The notes: generated by a model not told the origin, from the letters alone. Positions 1 to 12,618 are shown, counted from the stretch's first letter. The stretch is 64,000 nucleotides of DNA from Batillaria attramentaria (GCA_018292915.2 JACVVK020000089.1:1116001-1180000), one strand, 5' to 3'. A program made the numbers and translations.

Positions 1-487
1 GTCTCTGACACGGTAAACACTGTGGACGACACCACTGTAGGTGGAGTCGGCGACGACAAAATTGACGAGAGCTTGGACGCTGCGCGTTGTGTCGTAGTAG
101 TTGTAATGTCCACACTCTGTCTATGCGACTGGCTTCCCACGCCATTGTCAGTCTCTCCAGCCCTACCACCACCACCACCACCTTCGCGCCCTCCTCGACT
201 GTCCACCCCTTTTCCTCCTCTTCTTCGTCCGTGTCTTTTGTCTGTCCACTGACCCTCCCCGCCACCCCCCTCCTCCTCGCCCCCCTCCGCTTCCTCCTCC
301 TCCTCTGTGCTGTCTTCATGCATAGAACTCGACCCGAAGCCAGTGATGCGGGTGAAGTTGAGCTCTACTCCGTGCGGCCCGGATGCTTGGATGAGGAACT
401 CGCAGCGTTGGAACCCTCGTTTCTCAAAGTCCGAGGAGTGGGCCTCGATGTGCTGACTCGAGTTCCAGTAGGTGTAGCTGCATTCAG
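1..487 (-). CDS. CUB-like domain exon of a secreted protein (partial, exon 3)
   Basis: The minus strand is open from base 487 to the window edge in the frame that starts with 2 nt then GAA TGC AGC. It encodes CSYTYWNSS, then after a Cys-x25-Cys spacing RCEFLIQ, then VELNFTRITGF. This fits the first half of a CUB domain: the first disulphide pair at its usual spacing, and a hydrophobic strand after the second Cys. NSS and NFT are N-glycosylation sequons. The rest is unusual: a Glu/Gly-rich run, an Arg/Gly-rich run, then a Thr/Ser/Pro-rich mucin-like stretch ending FTVSE at base 1. The acceptor is strong (pyrimidine-rich tract, then ttgcag at 493-488). Start phase matches the exon 2 donor. The second CUB half would lie in exons outside the window. 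The CUB assignment comes from motif spacing only; it could be a diverged relative. Confidence 0.72.
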
Positions 488-1039
488 CTGCAACATGGCA
501 ATAAAAAAGAAACCAAATAAAACACTGATCATAGAGTTCAGCTAAAAAAAAAAACAACCCAAAACCAACCAACCAAAAACCCAAGACCCCCCCCCCACCA
601 CCACCACCACAAAAAATAAAGAAAGAAAGAAAGAAAGAAAAAAGAAGAAAAAATCCCCAAACAAAGCAACAACAAACCAGCCAAAAAACCCTTTTGTTAG
701 GGATTTAAATCCGTGGGCACTATAATGGGTCAAATGTCCTGGCTGACTGTATAAGTATAGGACAGTTGTTCTGAGTACTGTCCACTGTAAGCAGAAATAA
801 CAACACATAGATCCACCTGTGTAAGAAAGTATGAAGCCCTGCATTGATAGAGGTGGTTCAGTCAGTATTTTCCTAAAGGTCTGTGTTTGTATGGAGCAGC
901 ACAGTCATAGACAGAAGGAAACACTAGAGTGCCACATGGGGAGTCTATCCTTCTGTAAATGGAACAAAACAATCTGAAAAAGCCTAGACACCGCTAAATA
1001 ACAACAGCAACAACATGTGTAGTTATTTAGTGGTGTCTA

Positions 1040-1123
1040 TATTTCGCTTTCCATCAAAATGAGACTACACCTGTCTGGACAGGTGTAGACAGGTGTAGTC
1101 TCGTTTTCATAGAAAGCGAAATA
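1040..1123. repeat. 37-bp-arm hairpin
   Basis: Arms 1040-1076 and 1087-1123 are reverse complements with 3 mismatches and a 10-nt spacer. It is probably a small foldback element or a deleted MITE; a structured RNA is possible because it is intronic. Confidence 0.8.
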
Positions 1124-1463
1124 CTGTATATCAATTTTGACAAGGGAGGAAAGTAGAACACTTCTGTGACATTCTGCCGGTCTGTGAGCAACCACTAACG
1201 GATATGATGTACATCTAGCCCTACCCAGATGACACAGAACCTTAAAATAGTGACAATGGAGTTTCTCAGTAGGCTTACATGTGGAAGACGTTCACACCAG
1301 CTCATAATTTTTCATTCTTTTTTCTGTCTGGCTGTGTGGAACTTGAAAGATAAAGTACACTGAGCCATCATAAGAAAGTTTTTTGGTCCCCTTCATAGAG
1401 GACATTTTGACACACCTCGCTGATGTCCCTAGAGGTCATGCAAATAATGAATGAAATATATGT

Positions 1464-1690
1464 ATCTGTAATGTCTGCATGTACGTCATGTACTGCTGAG
1501 CGTTTGTCTGATTAGACGTACATGCCTGCATACACGTGCATGTGAAATCCAGATTCATCGTGCAAGATTTATGGCCACAAGCAGTGTAAACCAGTGCAAA
1601 GCAGAACAAAACAGATTCCACGGTCACAGGGGAGACATGGTGCGTGCTGGAGCATTGCTTTCTTAAGGAACAAGCAACTGGGAAATCTAT
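1464..1690. repeat. Segmental duplication, copy 1
   Basis: This segment shares an ordered series of motifs with 2119-2320: a Tac/ctgtaatgt start, gtgaaatccagat, a gatttatgg/gatttacgg block, cacaggggagacat and ttaaggaacaagc. The two copies are in direct orientation about 650 bp apart and are diverged. Confidence 0.6.
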
Positions 1691-2118
1691 TTATTAAAAA
1701 ACGGCAGGGAAATGCATGTGTGGGGAGGGAGAAGATGGTGGTTTCTGCTTTGTGTTCAGTTTCCACAATGCAAACTGTAGTCAAAGAGCCCCCCCCCCCA
1801 CCCCACCCCAGGAAGGCATTTTTGTTATGCACAACAAGTCAACAACAGTTAACCCTTCAGCATATTAATAAATGTCTCAAATCCTAGCTTAAATGTTAAG
1901 CAAACCCACTCCAAGAAAACCACATTCATACAAAAGTGGCATATAGATATATACAAATCACACTCAGAGGTTTGCCTAATTTTCAGCATGTTTTAGATAT
2001 TACATGTACCTGCTTGCATCAGAATTTTTTTTTTTTTTTTTTAAAATAAGTTTACCCCAAAATTCAATGCCCGTGCAAGTGCGTCATACACCAAGGATCT
2101 TTACTGGTCTGAGTGAAG

Positions 2119-2320
2119 TACCTGTAATGTATGTATACATGAATACTTCATTACATGTGTGTGTGCGCACATGTAAAATCCAGATGCAGTAGTCGACAGA
2201 TTTACGGTGGAAGGTGGCGTTCAACCGGTGCAAAACTGAATTCAGCAGACTTAATTTTCACAGGGGAGACATTTAAGCGTGCAGAAATGTTGGTTTATTA
2301 AGGAACAAGCCTGAGCGAAA
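2119..2320. repeat. Segmental duplication, copy 2
   Basis: Direct, diverged copy of 1464-1690 (see that entry). The shared block cacaggggagacat and the following ttaaggaacaagc are the clearest anchors. Confidence 0.6.
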
Positions 2321-2663
2321 ACCAGGATGTGTCAAAACAGACAGCAGGTGAAAAATGGCGTCACATAATACACAGAGCACACCCCCACAGACTGGCTGCA
2401 TACAACGCTGCATGCATGACCTCTGGCGGTCAGACTGACTTTAAATGGACGCATTGAGAAAGGGATTATGTTTGGCTCAAAGAACAAACAACAAAACTGT
2501 TGTATGGTGAACCTACTTACCTAATTATCTGTAAGTTGTAACGATTTCAATTATGTTTGGTCTGTATGAAATTTTGACATGTTCCACATGTAATTCATTG
2601 TACATGTACCTGTATGTAATCCTGCCATTTTGTGCCAGTACTGTATGTTTTAAATCCATCTGA

Positions 2664-2672
2664 ACACACACA

Positions 2673-2732
<60 letters not shown>

Positions 2733-2839
2733 TTACCCCCAACCCCTGTAAGTCTATTTCCAGTAAATTTCCTTTTAAAAAATGCAAACACCTTGTTTTG
2801 TTAGACCATGAATTAGAAATGTGAATGATGAATGCTAGG

Positions 2840-2903
<64 letters not shown>
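2664..2903. repeat. Two (CA)n microsatellites
   Basis: (AC)n at 2664-2729 and (CA)n at 2843-2903, separated by unique sequence. A G-run follows at 3036-3056. Confidence 0.95.
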
Positions 2904-2906
<3 letters not shown>

Positions 2907-3393
2907 GGGGTGGGGGTTTGTGGGCCAACATCATGCGGGTCTAGACACAACCACAGCGTATAGGCACTGAAAGGCCGAGGGAGAAAGAAAACAAATCAAG
3001 GACGTGATGCTAGCCACTCACTGCAGCATGTGCAAGGGGGGGGGGGGGGGGGGGGGAGGGAGGGAACGCTTGGTGCCCAAAAAAAATCCGAACTGGTACA
3101 AGTGTTTCTATCTGCCTATCACAGACGGGCAGACAGCCGACATACAGGAAGGGCTGCGTTAATTTAAGTCAGGTCCATGGGGTCAGGTGTCGAGCGGCGC
3201 GACTGACCACTCACCCAAGGTTACTCGGGTCAGGCACTGTAATACCTGTCTAGAGGGGCCAGTTGAGATTATATAATTATGTCGCCCCATTCCTCCAATT
3301 CATCAAGTTATAATCACTCAGAACACTTTAAAAGAGGTTAGGACATAACTCCAGTAAATACCCAGCAAACCCATCATCAAGCTGCGCAATATT

Positions 3394-3903
3394 TTTTTTT
3401 GCTGCCACAGCTCTTTGCCGGCTCCAGTGGTGTTCCTCCCTGGTAAAGGGTGGAATCCACGGAGGGCTCGGAAGCTGGGACAATTTTTTTTTATTATGCA
3501 TGATGATGGAGATGAGGATGATGGAAAGATGATGGTATGGAGGTACGTGTGGTTTGGGACTGCGGGACAGGGCCGCATTCCACGCTTCCTGTTATAAATA
3601 CCCCGGCATTAACCAGGCCCGGGAACTACGGCACCTGCGGTGCCGGCCGTGTAATCATCCACATCATAAGACGTGTCATACCAAGGGAAGCGCCCCCAAA
3701 GTCGCACCCGTGAAGTGGGTGAAGCTCGGCTGTGTGGCAACAGCCTTCCCATTGGGCCCATAGCACACCCCGCTCTGGGTAGGAGCCGACCTGGGTAGGA
3801 GCCGACCTAGGTAGGAAAAATCCCGCTTGCCTCGGCTGGGATTTGAACCCGGGTCTCCCGGTCCATAGTCCGAAGTGCTAACCACTACACTACGGGGGCC
3901 GGT
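3394..3903 (-). mobile_element. SINE B copy 1 (tRNA-headed SINE, full length)
   Basis: Minus-strand element. Its head has a tRNA-like A box (tagtggttagcac) and B box (gggttcaaatccc). A body of about 400 bp shared with three other copies follows, and the 3' end is a short A tract. It is flanked by the 9-bp duplication CGCAATATT (3385-3393 and 3904-3912). The triplicated gtaggagccgacct stretch is an internal tandem expansion. As a non-coding, Pol III-type retroposon it would depend on a LINE for movement. Confidence 0.85.
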
Positions 3904-5399
3904 CGCAATATTCTTTATTATGAAATTACTCTCCCTAAAGAGAACTTTTGACATCTTAATCATCTTTCAACTGTGCCAAAGAAAGAACTTTACAAATTTT
4001 TGACAAAGTGCTAGCATAAGGACTCTTGGGACCTTCAAGTCCTGAATATTGGCTTATGTGCCTGACAGTAACATTTCCTTTTTAATAATTTATTTTGTTT
4101 CAACCAACCACATGCTGGTTCTTCTTAACCCCCCCCCCCCACACCCCCCCACACACACACAGAGGCCTTTTTTAACAGCCTCCTGAGTACTGCAGTCGGG
4201 ATACAATTGACAATTCTTAATTCAATTCTGTCCATACAAGCAATCTTCTCCTTATGGAATATTACAGGCTGGGTGAGTGTAAACTGTGTTAAAATACAAC
4301 CCACTGACACCTGACTTTGGACTTTTAGAATTAGAGGCAAACAACTTTTTGCCATTCCAGAGAAAAGGGAAGCAGGGCACAAACTGACTTGACTGAACAA
4401 TGTTCAGTTCTCTCAACAGCTCTCTGGGAATTTGCAGCTAGAATTTTACTGACTGCACAACTGACTGAAATCGAGATGCGTGCGGACTACTACACGCTGT
4501 ATGTTGTTTGCACTTTCACTAGAGAAGGGAAGTGGCCAGTACAATAACTCGCAAGAAATAAAATAAAGAGTATTTCTCTTTCTGATGTTACACAAACCCT
4601 GAACACAGGTCAGATAGGTCTCCTAGAAACAGAAATAGAGATCAAGGGGAGGGCAACCAAGGGCTCTGTAGCTGTCACAACAAAAGTGTAATGCCACATT
4701 GGTTTAGATTGTCTTGATCCCTTTCTTTCATCACACTCATTTATCAAAAACATTTCTAGAAGATCAAACGCTTCAGTTCTGCTATTTACCATGTTCCGTG
4801 CGCTGAAGAAGTATCCATACTGTGCACTTGACAGAACACAGGAAAATCTGCATTACCACCCCAACACCCCACCTCCAATTTTGAATTATAAGAAAAGAAA
4901 AGATAAAAGCCCTCAATGAATATAGCAAGCAATCAACTTCAAGACAGCAGAACTCTAAAGGTTTTATAAAACTTGCAGCCCAGTGACTTGTGTTTGTTGT
5001 ATTCAATGATAGCAGACATCGAAGGTGACCACAGCTTCTAATGATTTTTTTCTTGGCAACAAACCTAAAGATGATCAAACCAAAACTTTCTAGCTGGAGA
5101 ACTAACTGGATGATGCATTGATGATCAGGTCACCATGCCCTGGCAGTGATGAGCCTGGAATATTCCTGGCCACCTTTATCGCTTTTTCAGCACAAGATAA
5201 ATTAATTCAGCAAGACGTGGGTTAACTGGAGCGTTTGATCTAAACAACAGACGCTGCACTCTGAACACATGACTTTCTTTTTTTGTGAACACACCGGCAC
5301 ATTATTTATGTTTTCGCTGACATAAACATGCAGTTTATTATGGATCTACAACCTTTGAACATCTACTGTCTAAATAGCCAGGTGTTGCCATTATATAGT

Positions 5400-5553
5400 T
5401 TTCCCAATGAGGTGCCCCCGATTACGGAAAATACACCACACTCGTTTGTTGATATCGACCGTAAAACTGTGAGTTTTAACGAGCAGTTTTACAGTCGAAA
5501 TCAACAAACGAGTGTGGTGTATTTTACATAATCGGGGGCACCGAATTGGGAAA
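5400..5553. repeat. Long hairpin, 70-bp arms
   Basis: Arms 5400-5469 and 5484-5553 match as reverse complements at about 64 of 70 positions around a 14-nt loop. No clear target duplication is seen. It is most likely a foldback/MITE remnant; it could fold as a long dsRNA or pre-miRNA-like stem if transcribed. Confidence 0.85.
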
Positions 5554-5845
5554 CTTATTTATACCACGTCCGTACCTGCATTTCTTTGATTTGAAAGCTG
5601 ACATCGGCAATCCAAATGCTTCACGCGGCATTTCTGACTGAAGTGCTTCACTGCCCTTTGTCCATAGGCTTTGAGAAGTCAGCAGGCCCGTTTCGAAGCC
5701 TCCGTCTTAGTAAAGAACTGGAAGTAGGCTTACGCTTGTCACAAACACAACCGCTTGTGGATAAAACACAGCAAAAGATCAACAATTCCACGTCAAGCGA
5801 CTGGCAAAAGATCCTTCGTCCCCATTCCCGTCCGAAGTCGAACCA

Positions 5846-5905
5846 CGTCATGTCGTGACGTAAATTATTCTTTAGTCGCTTTTCGCGTCATATCGTGACG
5901 TAAAT
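5846..5905. promoter_or_regulatory. Pair of palindromic CRE-like sites
   Basis: The 20-mers at 5846-5865 and 5886-5905 differ at one base and are exactly 40 bp apart. Each holds CGTCA...TGACGTAA, an imperfect palindrome carrying the ATF/CREB-type TGACGTAA core. Function is not shown. Confidence 0.3.
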
Positions 5906-6127
5906 CCTTTAACCAGAATACACTGCTGGAACACTGCTAGGGGTAGTACGAGTGCACTCTTTAGGTACAGCCATAATTTACGTGTGACTGTCATGGGTTC
6001 AATGTTATACCAGTACCACGCGTGATGAATTATGGATTTTAAACCATGACTTGTAATAGTGGTAGAGTGGTATAAATATATATACTGCCCTGTGCCTGCG
6101 CACAGTCAGGTCTGAGAGCCGGTGTAC

Positions 6128-6720
6128 TTTGCTTTACACACTATCTGGTTAGATGGTGGTGGTCGTGGGTAGGTGGGTGGTGGTGGGATCTACAAACCCC
6201 AAATGAGAAATATCTATTCTGTATTTGTGGTTAAAACAGGTCCAGAGGCAGCAGTGTTTGGCCAGTGCATTGAACAAAAAAAAAATACAATAATATGTCT
6301 ACACACAGTCGGATGTCAGTAGAGTGGGGGATGGGGGTGGGGTGGGTGTCCAGATCCACTGGAGACCTAGATATAAACAAATTATATTAAATGTATTGCT
6401 GTGGTTAAAATTGATATTGAGGTAGCTGTTGTTGACAGGTACAATGGAAAAAAAAAAGCACCGCCATGCCTTCCCACAGTGGGTAGTAGTATGCGGGGCG
6501 GGGCGGGGCGGGGCGGGGCGCGGCTGGGAGGGGGGCGGGGAATCCAGACGCACCAAGAGCTATGTATCTGTTTTTCTGTGGTTGACAGGCAGCCGTTGTT
6601 GGCAGGTACCATGGACCAAAAAACACCACCACTAGTGGGGTGTGGGTGTGGGTTGGGGAGGGTTCCAGACGCGCTAAGGGCCAGGGTTTACAGTCCGAGG
6701 AATGTGTCAATGGCCAGTCT
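6128..6720. repeat. Degenerate tandem repeat with (GGGGC)n tract
   Basis: Units share ctgtggtt(g/a)a, the gttgttg(a/g)caggta(c/t) block, an accatgg-type A tract and a G-rich run ending in tccagacgc. At least two and probably three diverged units of about 120-190 bp. A (GGGGC)n run at about 6494-6522 has G-quadruplex potential. Confidence 0.5.
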
Positions 6721-8316
6721 AGACAGATGATAATTGCCCCCATGCATACGCATGTTCGGCTCAGCGTGGACGGGATCTGGCAGACTGGGGGAGGAACTGA
6801 CCTCTCGCGGCGCACACTAATCCCCTCACGCCGGACCACCCACCACCCCCACGGCAAAAATCGCCCTAGCCAGCCAAAAAAAAAAAAAAAAAATCTGCCG
6901 ACTGGGGTTGATCGGGTGAAAGTCAAGACGTTCTGAACCGGCTAAGGATCAGCTTGAAGTGTCCGTTAGTGCTTGGAGATTAAAGGGACGTGAACTTAGA
7001 AGGGTGGAACTTTTCAATCTGGCATTCATAAAACTGTTCCCTCAAGAGCCTGTCTCGGGTATTAGAGCGGGTCCGCCCGCTCTGACCCTCCTGTTTCACA
7101 AGGACAACAGCAACATGCGCTCAACGCTCTGTGCTCGGACATCAAGGGGTGTACAGCATCACCAGCCATTCTCTCTCCAACGTACGTAACCGAACACTAT
7201 ACATTTTCGAAGGAATATACCATGGAATTTGACAATAAACCTGTCTGCATATATATACATACAAAAGAATATCATCCCCACTGAGAAGCACAAAACCCTG
7301 ACTCACTGCTAGAAACCAGCAGCCGAAAGACCAATCCGGCATCAGCCCGAGCCACTGTTTCTTAAACTAAAGGTCATGAATTATCTTGTCATTCAAACAA
7401 CAAAACAACAACAAAAAAAAAAAAAAAAAAAAATACTGGCAAAACACTAGGAAAATACAGGAAAGGGCTAAGGCATGTTCTGACTGGAATCAGTGGGATG
7501 GCCGACACCTCATGTTTCATAAATTTAATTCCAAACTAGTAGGTTTTCAAGGTTCCCTTTTGCCTGTAATTTCTGTGTTGTCTTTTAGTAACAGGGAGTA
7601 CTACACAAAATAAGCCGAGCATAATTATGCCACTCTGGCCGAAGCACACCCCCCCCCCCCAAAAAAAAAAATAAAAAAAAAATTAGGGAAAAATGTTTTT
7701 ATTTATAAAAGGGGGAGCTGATTTTTATTTACCTGTCTGTAGGTTTAAACTGACATACCCACTCCATTTCCTTATCTTCTGCACTGTTCACTTATCAATA
7801 TACGCTCTTTTCTCCCTGTGCTTGTTTTGGACACAAATTGCCAAGCACTTTCAAATATTTTGGCAAACAAGCACTGGAGGAAACGGCCATTTTAGATATG
7901 GGAACAAAACAAAAGATTGCAGATGCTTGCATTTCTAAAATAAGATTTCGGTTTTGCAAATAAATAATTATGCTGTCTGGAAGTGGGGGGTTCAGTGTTC
8001 GAGTGGAACGAGACGTCTGGACAGAGAAGTTGGGTTTTTTTGGTTTTTGTTTTCTGGTTGTTGTTTTTTTAAACAAGATTCAAGACTTGATTTTTTCCTT
8101 TGGCTTCGTCTGGCTACGTAAAATACAAATTCTGTTCAACCGAAGTATACCGAGCTACTAGATCGTTTTTGGCTTGGTACATAATAATTATTATGGAAAC
8201 CACAGTTTGGAAAGATGACTGCATGCACGATTTTGGAAGAGTTGAGATCGAGGAACAAGCTATCAAGGCAGAACGTTTGTGCGTAAAATTAGTCACATAC
8301 AGTTCGCAAACGCGCG

Positions 8317-8317
<1 letters not shown>

Positions 8318-8383
<66 letters not shown>
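8318..8383. repeat. (CA)n microsatellite
   Basis: About 33 uninterrupted CA units; a shorter mixed CA/CG run follows at 8519-8552. Confidence 0.95.
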
Positions 8384-8387
<4 letters not shown>

Positions 8388-8599
8388 GCAAGCCACCGCT
8401 TCGGTATAAAATTTATGAAACAAACCAAGCTCTGTATCACACCACCTACGCATATAAACGGCATCGACAGTGAAACAAAATCAGAAGTGCCGAGACATGT
8501 ACAGCCAGGCACAGCACACGCACACGCGCACGCGCACACGCACACACACACACCGTCCCACTACACAAAGCACATGCATTCAACATTGCTGCGCATTTG

Positions 8600-8880
8600 A
8601 ATAATTTTATTCTGCCTGCAGCGACGAAGGGGCTGGCCGCTTGTGACGTGGGCTCGGACGAGACGCCGTCTGGCCCAGTTCTTGGCCACGCGGCCACGGC
8701 AGTCTGAGAATGGAAACTTCGGGTCTACCGCCTCTACTCCTGTACTGTCTACTGCGTGGTGCTGGGGCTAGGCTTCCCAGGTCGCCGCACGACCGTCGAC
8801 CGAGCTCTAATCGAGGGCGTGTCACCGTGACCGACCGCCATAGGGAAACATGATTTTCAGCCGGCGGTTGAATACCGAAA
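8600..8880. other. CpG-rich island inside intron 2
   Basis: GC- and CpG-rich compared with its flanks. A minus-strand frame of about 105 codons runs through it without a recognisable domain. It could be an internal regulatory element or alternative first exon; no splice donor was convincing. Confidence 0.25.
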
Positions 8881-10299
8881 CGGGTCCAGGCAATAGATAA
8901 GCAGACAGCCGAATTTATGTTCATACACAGACGGCATAATTGCGAGGCAAAGGGTGACTAAGTGGGTTTGGGGAGACGGTGAAATGTACCGGTAAAATGA
9001 CGGAGGTGGTACGGACGTGAGTAAGAGCATGGCGGAGGTGGGACCAACAGGAAAGGACACCAGCAGGTGATCAGGTGGACGGGTAGACCACACGAAACCA
9101 ATGCCCATCCACCCCATGCGGTTAATCCCTTATGCGAAATGCGTTACGTGTACCAAGTTTCATAAATTTATTCTATCGCAAATTTCACCCACACCGCATG
9201 TCAAAGTGGCCGGCAGCTCTGCACGTTTAAATTCAAAATGCACGCTGATGTCTCTCACGTATGCCAATACATTTCGCCACCATGGTGTAAAAAGCACCTC
9301 ACGGACATATCCGCTTCGCTTTAGGACTACGCTGAGAGTCCTTGGTTATGAGAGTCCCCCACTTCTGGTTTTGCTATGGATAGTGACATACTACACGTAC
9401 ATGTATCATTTTGCAAAGAGCAGCATTCTCTCAGCGCAGGTGTTACATGTATCGTCGAAGGTACCTTTACTAAGTTTATATCATCTTGCTTAGTGTCAAC
9501 CAACACTTCCTGACATGTGAGCTGCCCTGTTGTTTTTTTGTTGTTGTTTTTTTGTGGGTTTTTTTTACATTACACCAGACACAACTATACACTAAAGCAG
9601 CAGCAGCAGCAGCAATAGCACTGACGCACGCAATTGTCCATGTCACCACTTTACTTGTTGTATGTCGACTCGTCAACACCCACTCGCTGCAATGTCCGCT
9701 AAAATACGCAAAAATGACCCTGATCAACTTCTGTCGTTCTACCAGCATTGCGCAAAACACTCATCCTTCAAGCAAAAGTGTAGCATCGCTGCAAAGTTTA
9801 TTTGAAAGCTGAGGCCCCCTGAACACATCCCTGTGACACTAGTAATGCATACACAGAGTGCAACAAAAAATTTATTGTCTGCTTGCACTCAGGAGGTGGG
9901 CGTGTCCGCGCGTGCCGTGACGTCATGTGTTGGGTCTCAATAACCTCATACATGTACCATCTGACGACTGAAATAAGGTTTGTTGAGGCTTTGTAGCTGT
10001 GAATGTATCCAGATTTTCCGTGGTCTACCGACGTACGAAAATGGAAATAAAGAGGACACGACAATATTATTTCTAGCACTAATTATTTTGTTCAAAGACT
10101 CTTTGTTCGTAATGAGATCTGAGAGGGAAGACTGCCGCTTACAACGCTCAGACTGTTTGCCAAACGAACAGAAGCCGCGAGTTTTTGAGGCTTAACGCCG
10201 CGCAAGCCACAAAGACTAATTCGCGGCCAAGTGTGTCTGCACTACATGAAAAAAAAAAAGAAAAAAAAAATGTAGGCTAACGCTGGACAAAGGATGCAA

Positions 10300-10710
10300 A
10301 CTGATCTACGGGGCAGAAGCCGCGAAGTCATGAAAATGGTCGCCACTGCCAAACGAACGACGTCCCTTTGGGCCATGTCGACCATTTTCGTGACTTTGCG
10401 GCTTCTAGTAGCTGAGAAATATGACGTCCTTTGGATTCACGCTTCCATATCGGTGCTACAGGCCGATCGACAACGTCGTTAAAAACAGCCACCAATCAGC
10501 GCTGTCTAGTTCAGTAGTGGTCTTTAGCCCTCAACCAAATAGCGTCGTCTGCTCAGCACGCGGTGTGCTTCTACGTAAGAACATAATTATATAATCTACA
10601 CGCCAGCAAGAGTCACCACAATAGTTTCAGATGCTATACTGTGTCCCAAGTGACTGATTCTGATGCACGGATTGAGCGCATTCGATGAAAAGTTTTCCAC
10701 AGCGTTGTTG
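10300..10710. repeat. Dispersed repeat E, copy 1, with internal hairpin
   Basis: Shares ordered blocks with 24,095-24,427: ccattttcgtgactttg, gagaaatacgac/atgacgt, accaatcagcgc, caaccaaataacgtcgtctgc, and atgctatactgtg...gtgactgattctga. A partial copy is at 57,845. Within this copy 10,315-10,342 and 10,379-10,406 form a 28-bp inverted repeat with 2 mismatches. No protein is encoded. Confidence 0.65.
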
Positions 10711-10793
10711 TACGCCTGACAAACGTGTAGAGAATTTCAAACTTGAACAACTTGAAACTTGAAACGAGAAATCGAATTCGTCGGTGCTTCTGA

Positions 10794-10985
10794 GAGAGCC
10801 GGTACAGCCAAGCTGGCAGAGCGTTGGACTGTCCATGCTCGGGTCGTGAGTTCGAATCCCGGCTGGGGCCAAATATTCGTGTTCACTGTTGGCTTTCCCC
10901 TCGTCGCCTCGTTTTTGATATCAGATCCGCCGTGACTGACGAAAAAAGACGTTTATCTTTCACCTTCAATCAACCAACCAACCAA
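10794..10985 (+). mobile_element. SINE A copy (divergent)
   Basis: tRNA-like head (gccaagctggcagagcg and gagttcgaatccc), the family-specific ggggccaaatatt block, a cctcgtttttgatatca block and a tail of accaacc repeats. Diverged from the younger copies. Confidence 0.75.
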
Positions 10986-11641
10986 ATCGCTATTCAACAT
11001 CAACAAGAGCTTTTCAACTACAGACTTGCACAAAAAAGTACTGACGCGACGTCTAGCCACCAAGGTCACAAGGACAGCAGGAGCAGCGTGTAAAAAATAC
11101 GGTCAAAATACGTGCATGCATAAATTTCTCCCTTCGCTGATAGATCAATCAATGTGAGTCAGCACACGATCAAGTTTGTAAGCCCAACGGGGATTAGAGG
11201 CAAACACAGTTTATCTCGTGATTTATGACTCAACACACTTATGAATCAATGACAACAAACCCACAAGGAAAACAAGAAAAAAAAACTCGGGGCTGTTCGT
11301 CTACCGGGAAACTTGCCCCCGCACTCCCCCCGGCCCCCCCACTCCCCCCCAAGAATAAGACACTAAACCTTGGACCATGTCCAACATTGTGATAACTGGT
11401 ACTCCTCACTGGATAAGCTTTCAAATTACAGAGATATTTTGAATTTCCCGTCTACATATCTAAGTTTGTGAATTTCAAGATAGTTTCTGAAGATCTCTTG
11501 CCGTCTTTGTCATTACCACATACATGTATACATGTGAATGTGCATGTAACATGTAAAGTTACATTTTGAAATGTGCGCATGAGATCTTCAGAAGAATATC
11601 TAAAGGTGTAAGTTCGTAAGGTCAGGTTCCAAATAAAACTT

Positions 11642-11656
11642 TGCGTGCGTGCGTGC

Positions 11657-11736
<80 letters not shown>
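11642..11736. repeat. (GCGT)n(GT)n(GA)n compound microsatellite
   Basis: About 20 nt of GCGT units, then GT, then about 48 nt of GA. Confidence 0.95.
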
Positions 11737-11739
<3 letters not shown>

Positions 11740-12317
11740 CCAAACCACTAGTGCATATCAAGAAGTGGGTTCTCGGTGAATTTTCAGTCTCCAAAAGGAT
11801 AGACCTACGACTCTTTCACTGACCGAATTAAACTCTTTCTCAGAAACTAATAATAAATCTCCCACTGAATGTAGCACGACAGGTATCGAATAACGTTTCA
11901 CTTTTAAACAGTACCCGTAGCAATAAATTACCACATCGCCCAAGTCAATAGTATGACCATGTCCATGAGACGGCTGGCGCTGGGGTGGTGTGTGTGTGCA
12001 TGTGTGTTGGGGGGGGGGGCGACTGTCATCGACTGAACGTGTCAATAAGGTACACATCAACACGGACCTGTCGCGCCGACGGGAGACAGACGGGGCGGAC
12101 TGAGACACAGACTGGTCGAAGTAAATTAATTATGGCCTGACGGACATGAACACACACACGTCGCCGGGTCTGTGGCCCTGAGAGCAGAATGACGCGTGTC
12201 TGCACGTGCTGGTCTGGGAGCCCTCGCGCACGCTCGTCCGAGAACCGGTAAGGGTTGTGTGCGATGCAGTTGGTAGTGACGGTATGTTTAAAAAAAAAAA
12301 AAAACCTATTCACTTTA

Positions 12318-12382
12318 GGTGGGCATCAGCTCACGCCCCAGTGCCATTTTTTTCTGCTGGAATATGTAGAAAGGAAGGGGCA

Positions 12383-12467
<85 letters not shown>

Positions 12468-12550
12468 AGAGAGAGAGAGAGAGAGAGAGAGAGGTCCTAA
12501 CCACTAGTGCATATCAAGAAGCAGGTAAGGTTCTCGGTGTGTGTGTGTGT

Positions 12551-12618
<68 letters not shown>

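Noticed and set aside
542..844. Minus-strand frame with poly-Phe and a W/G-rich end
   Set aside because: Encoded largely by A/C homopolymer and GAAA repeats in the intron just upstream of exon 3.
10627..10872. Minus-strand frame [12 protein letters not shown]..., also seen at 52,662
   Set aside because: It is the reverse translation of the SINE B-box region (ccccagccgggattcgaactcacgac) and recurs wherever such a head occurs.
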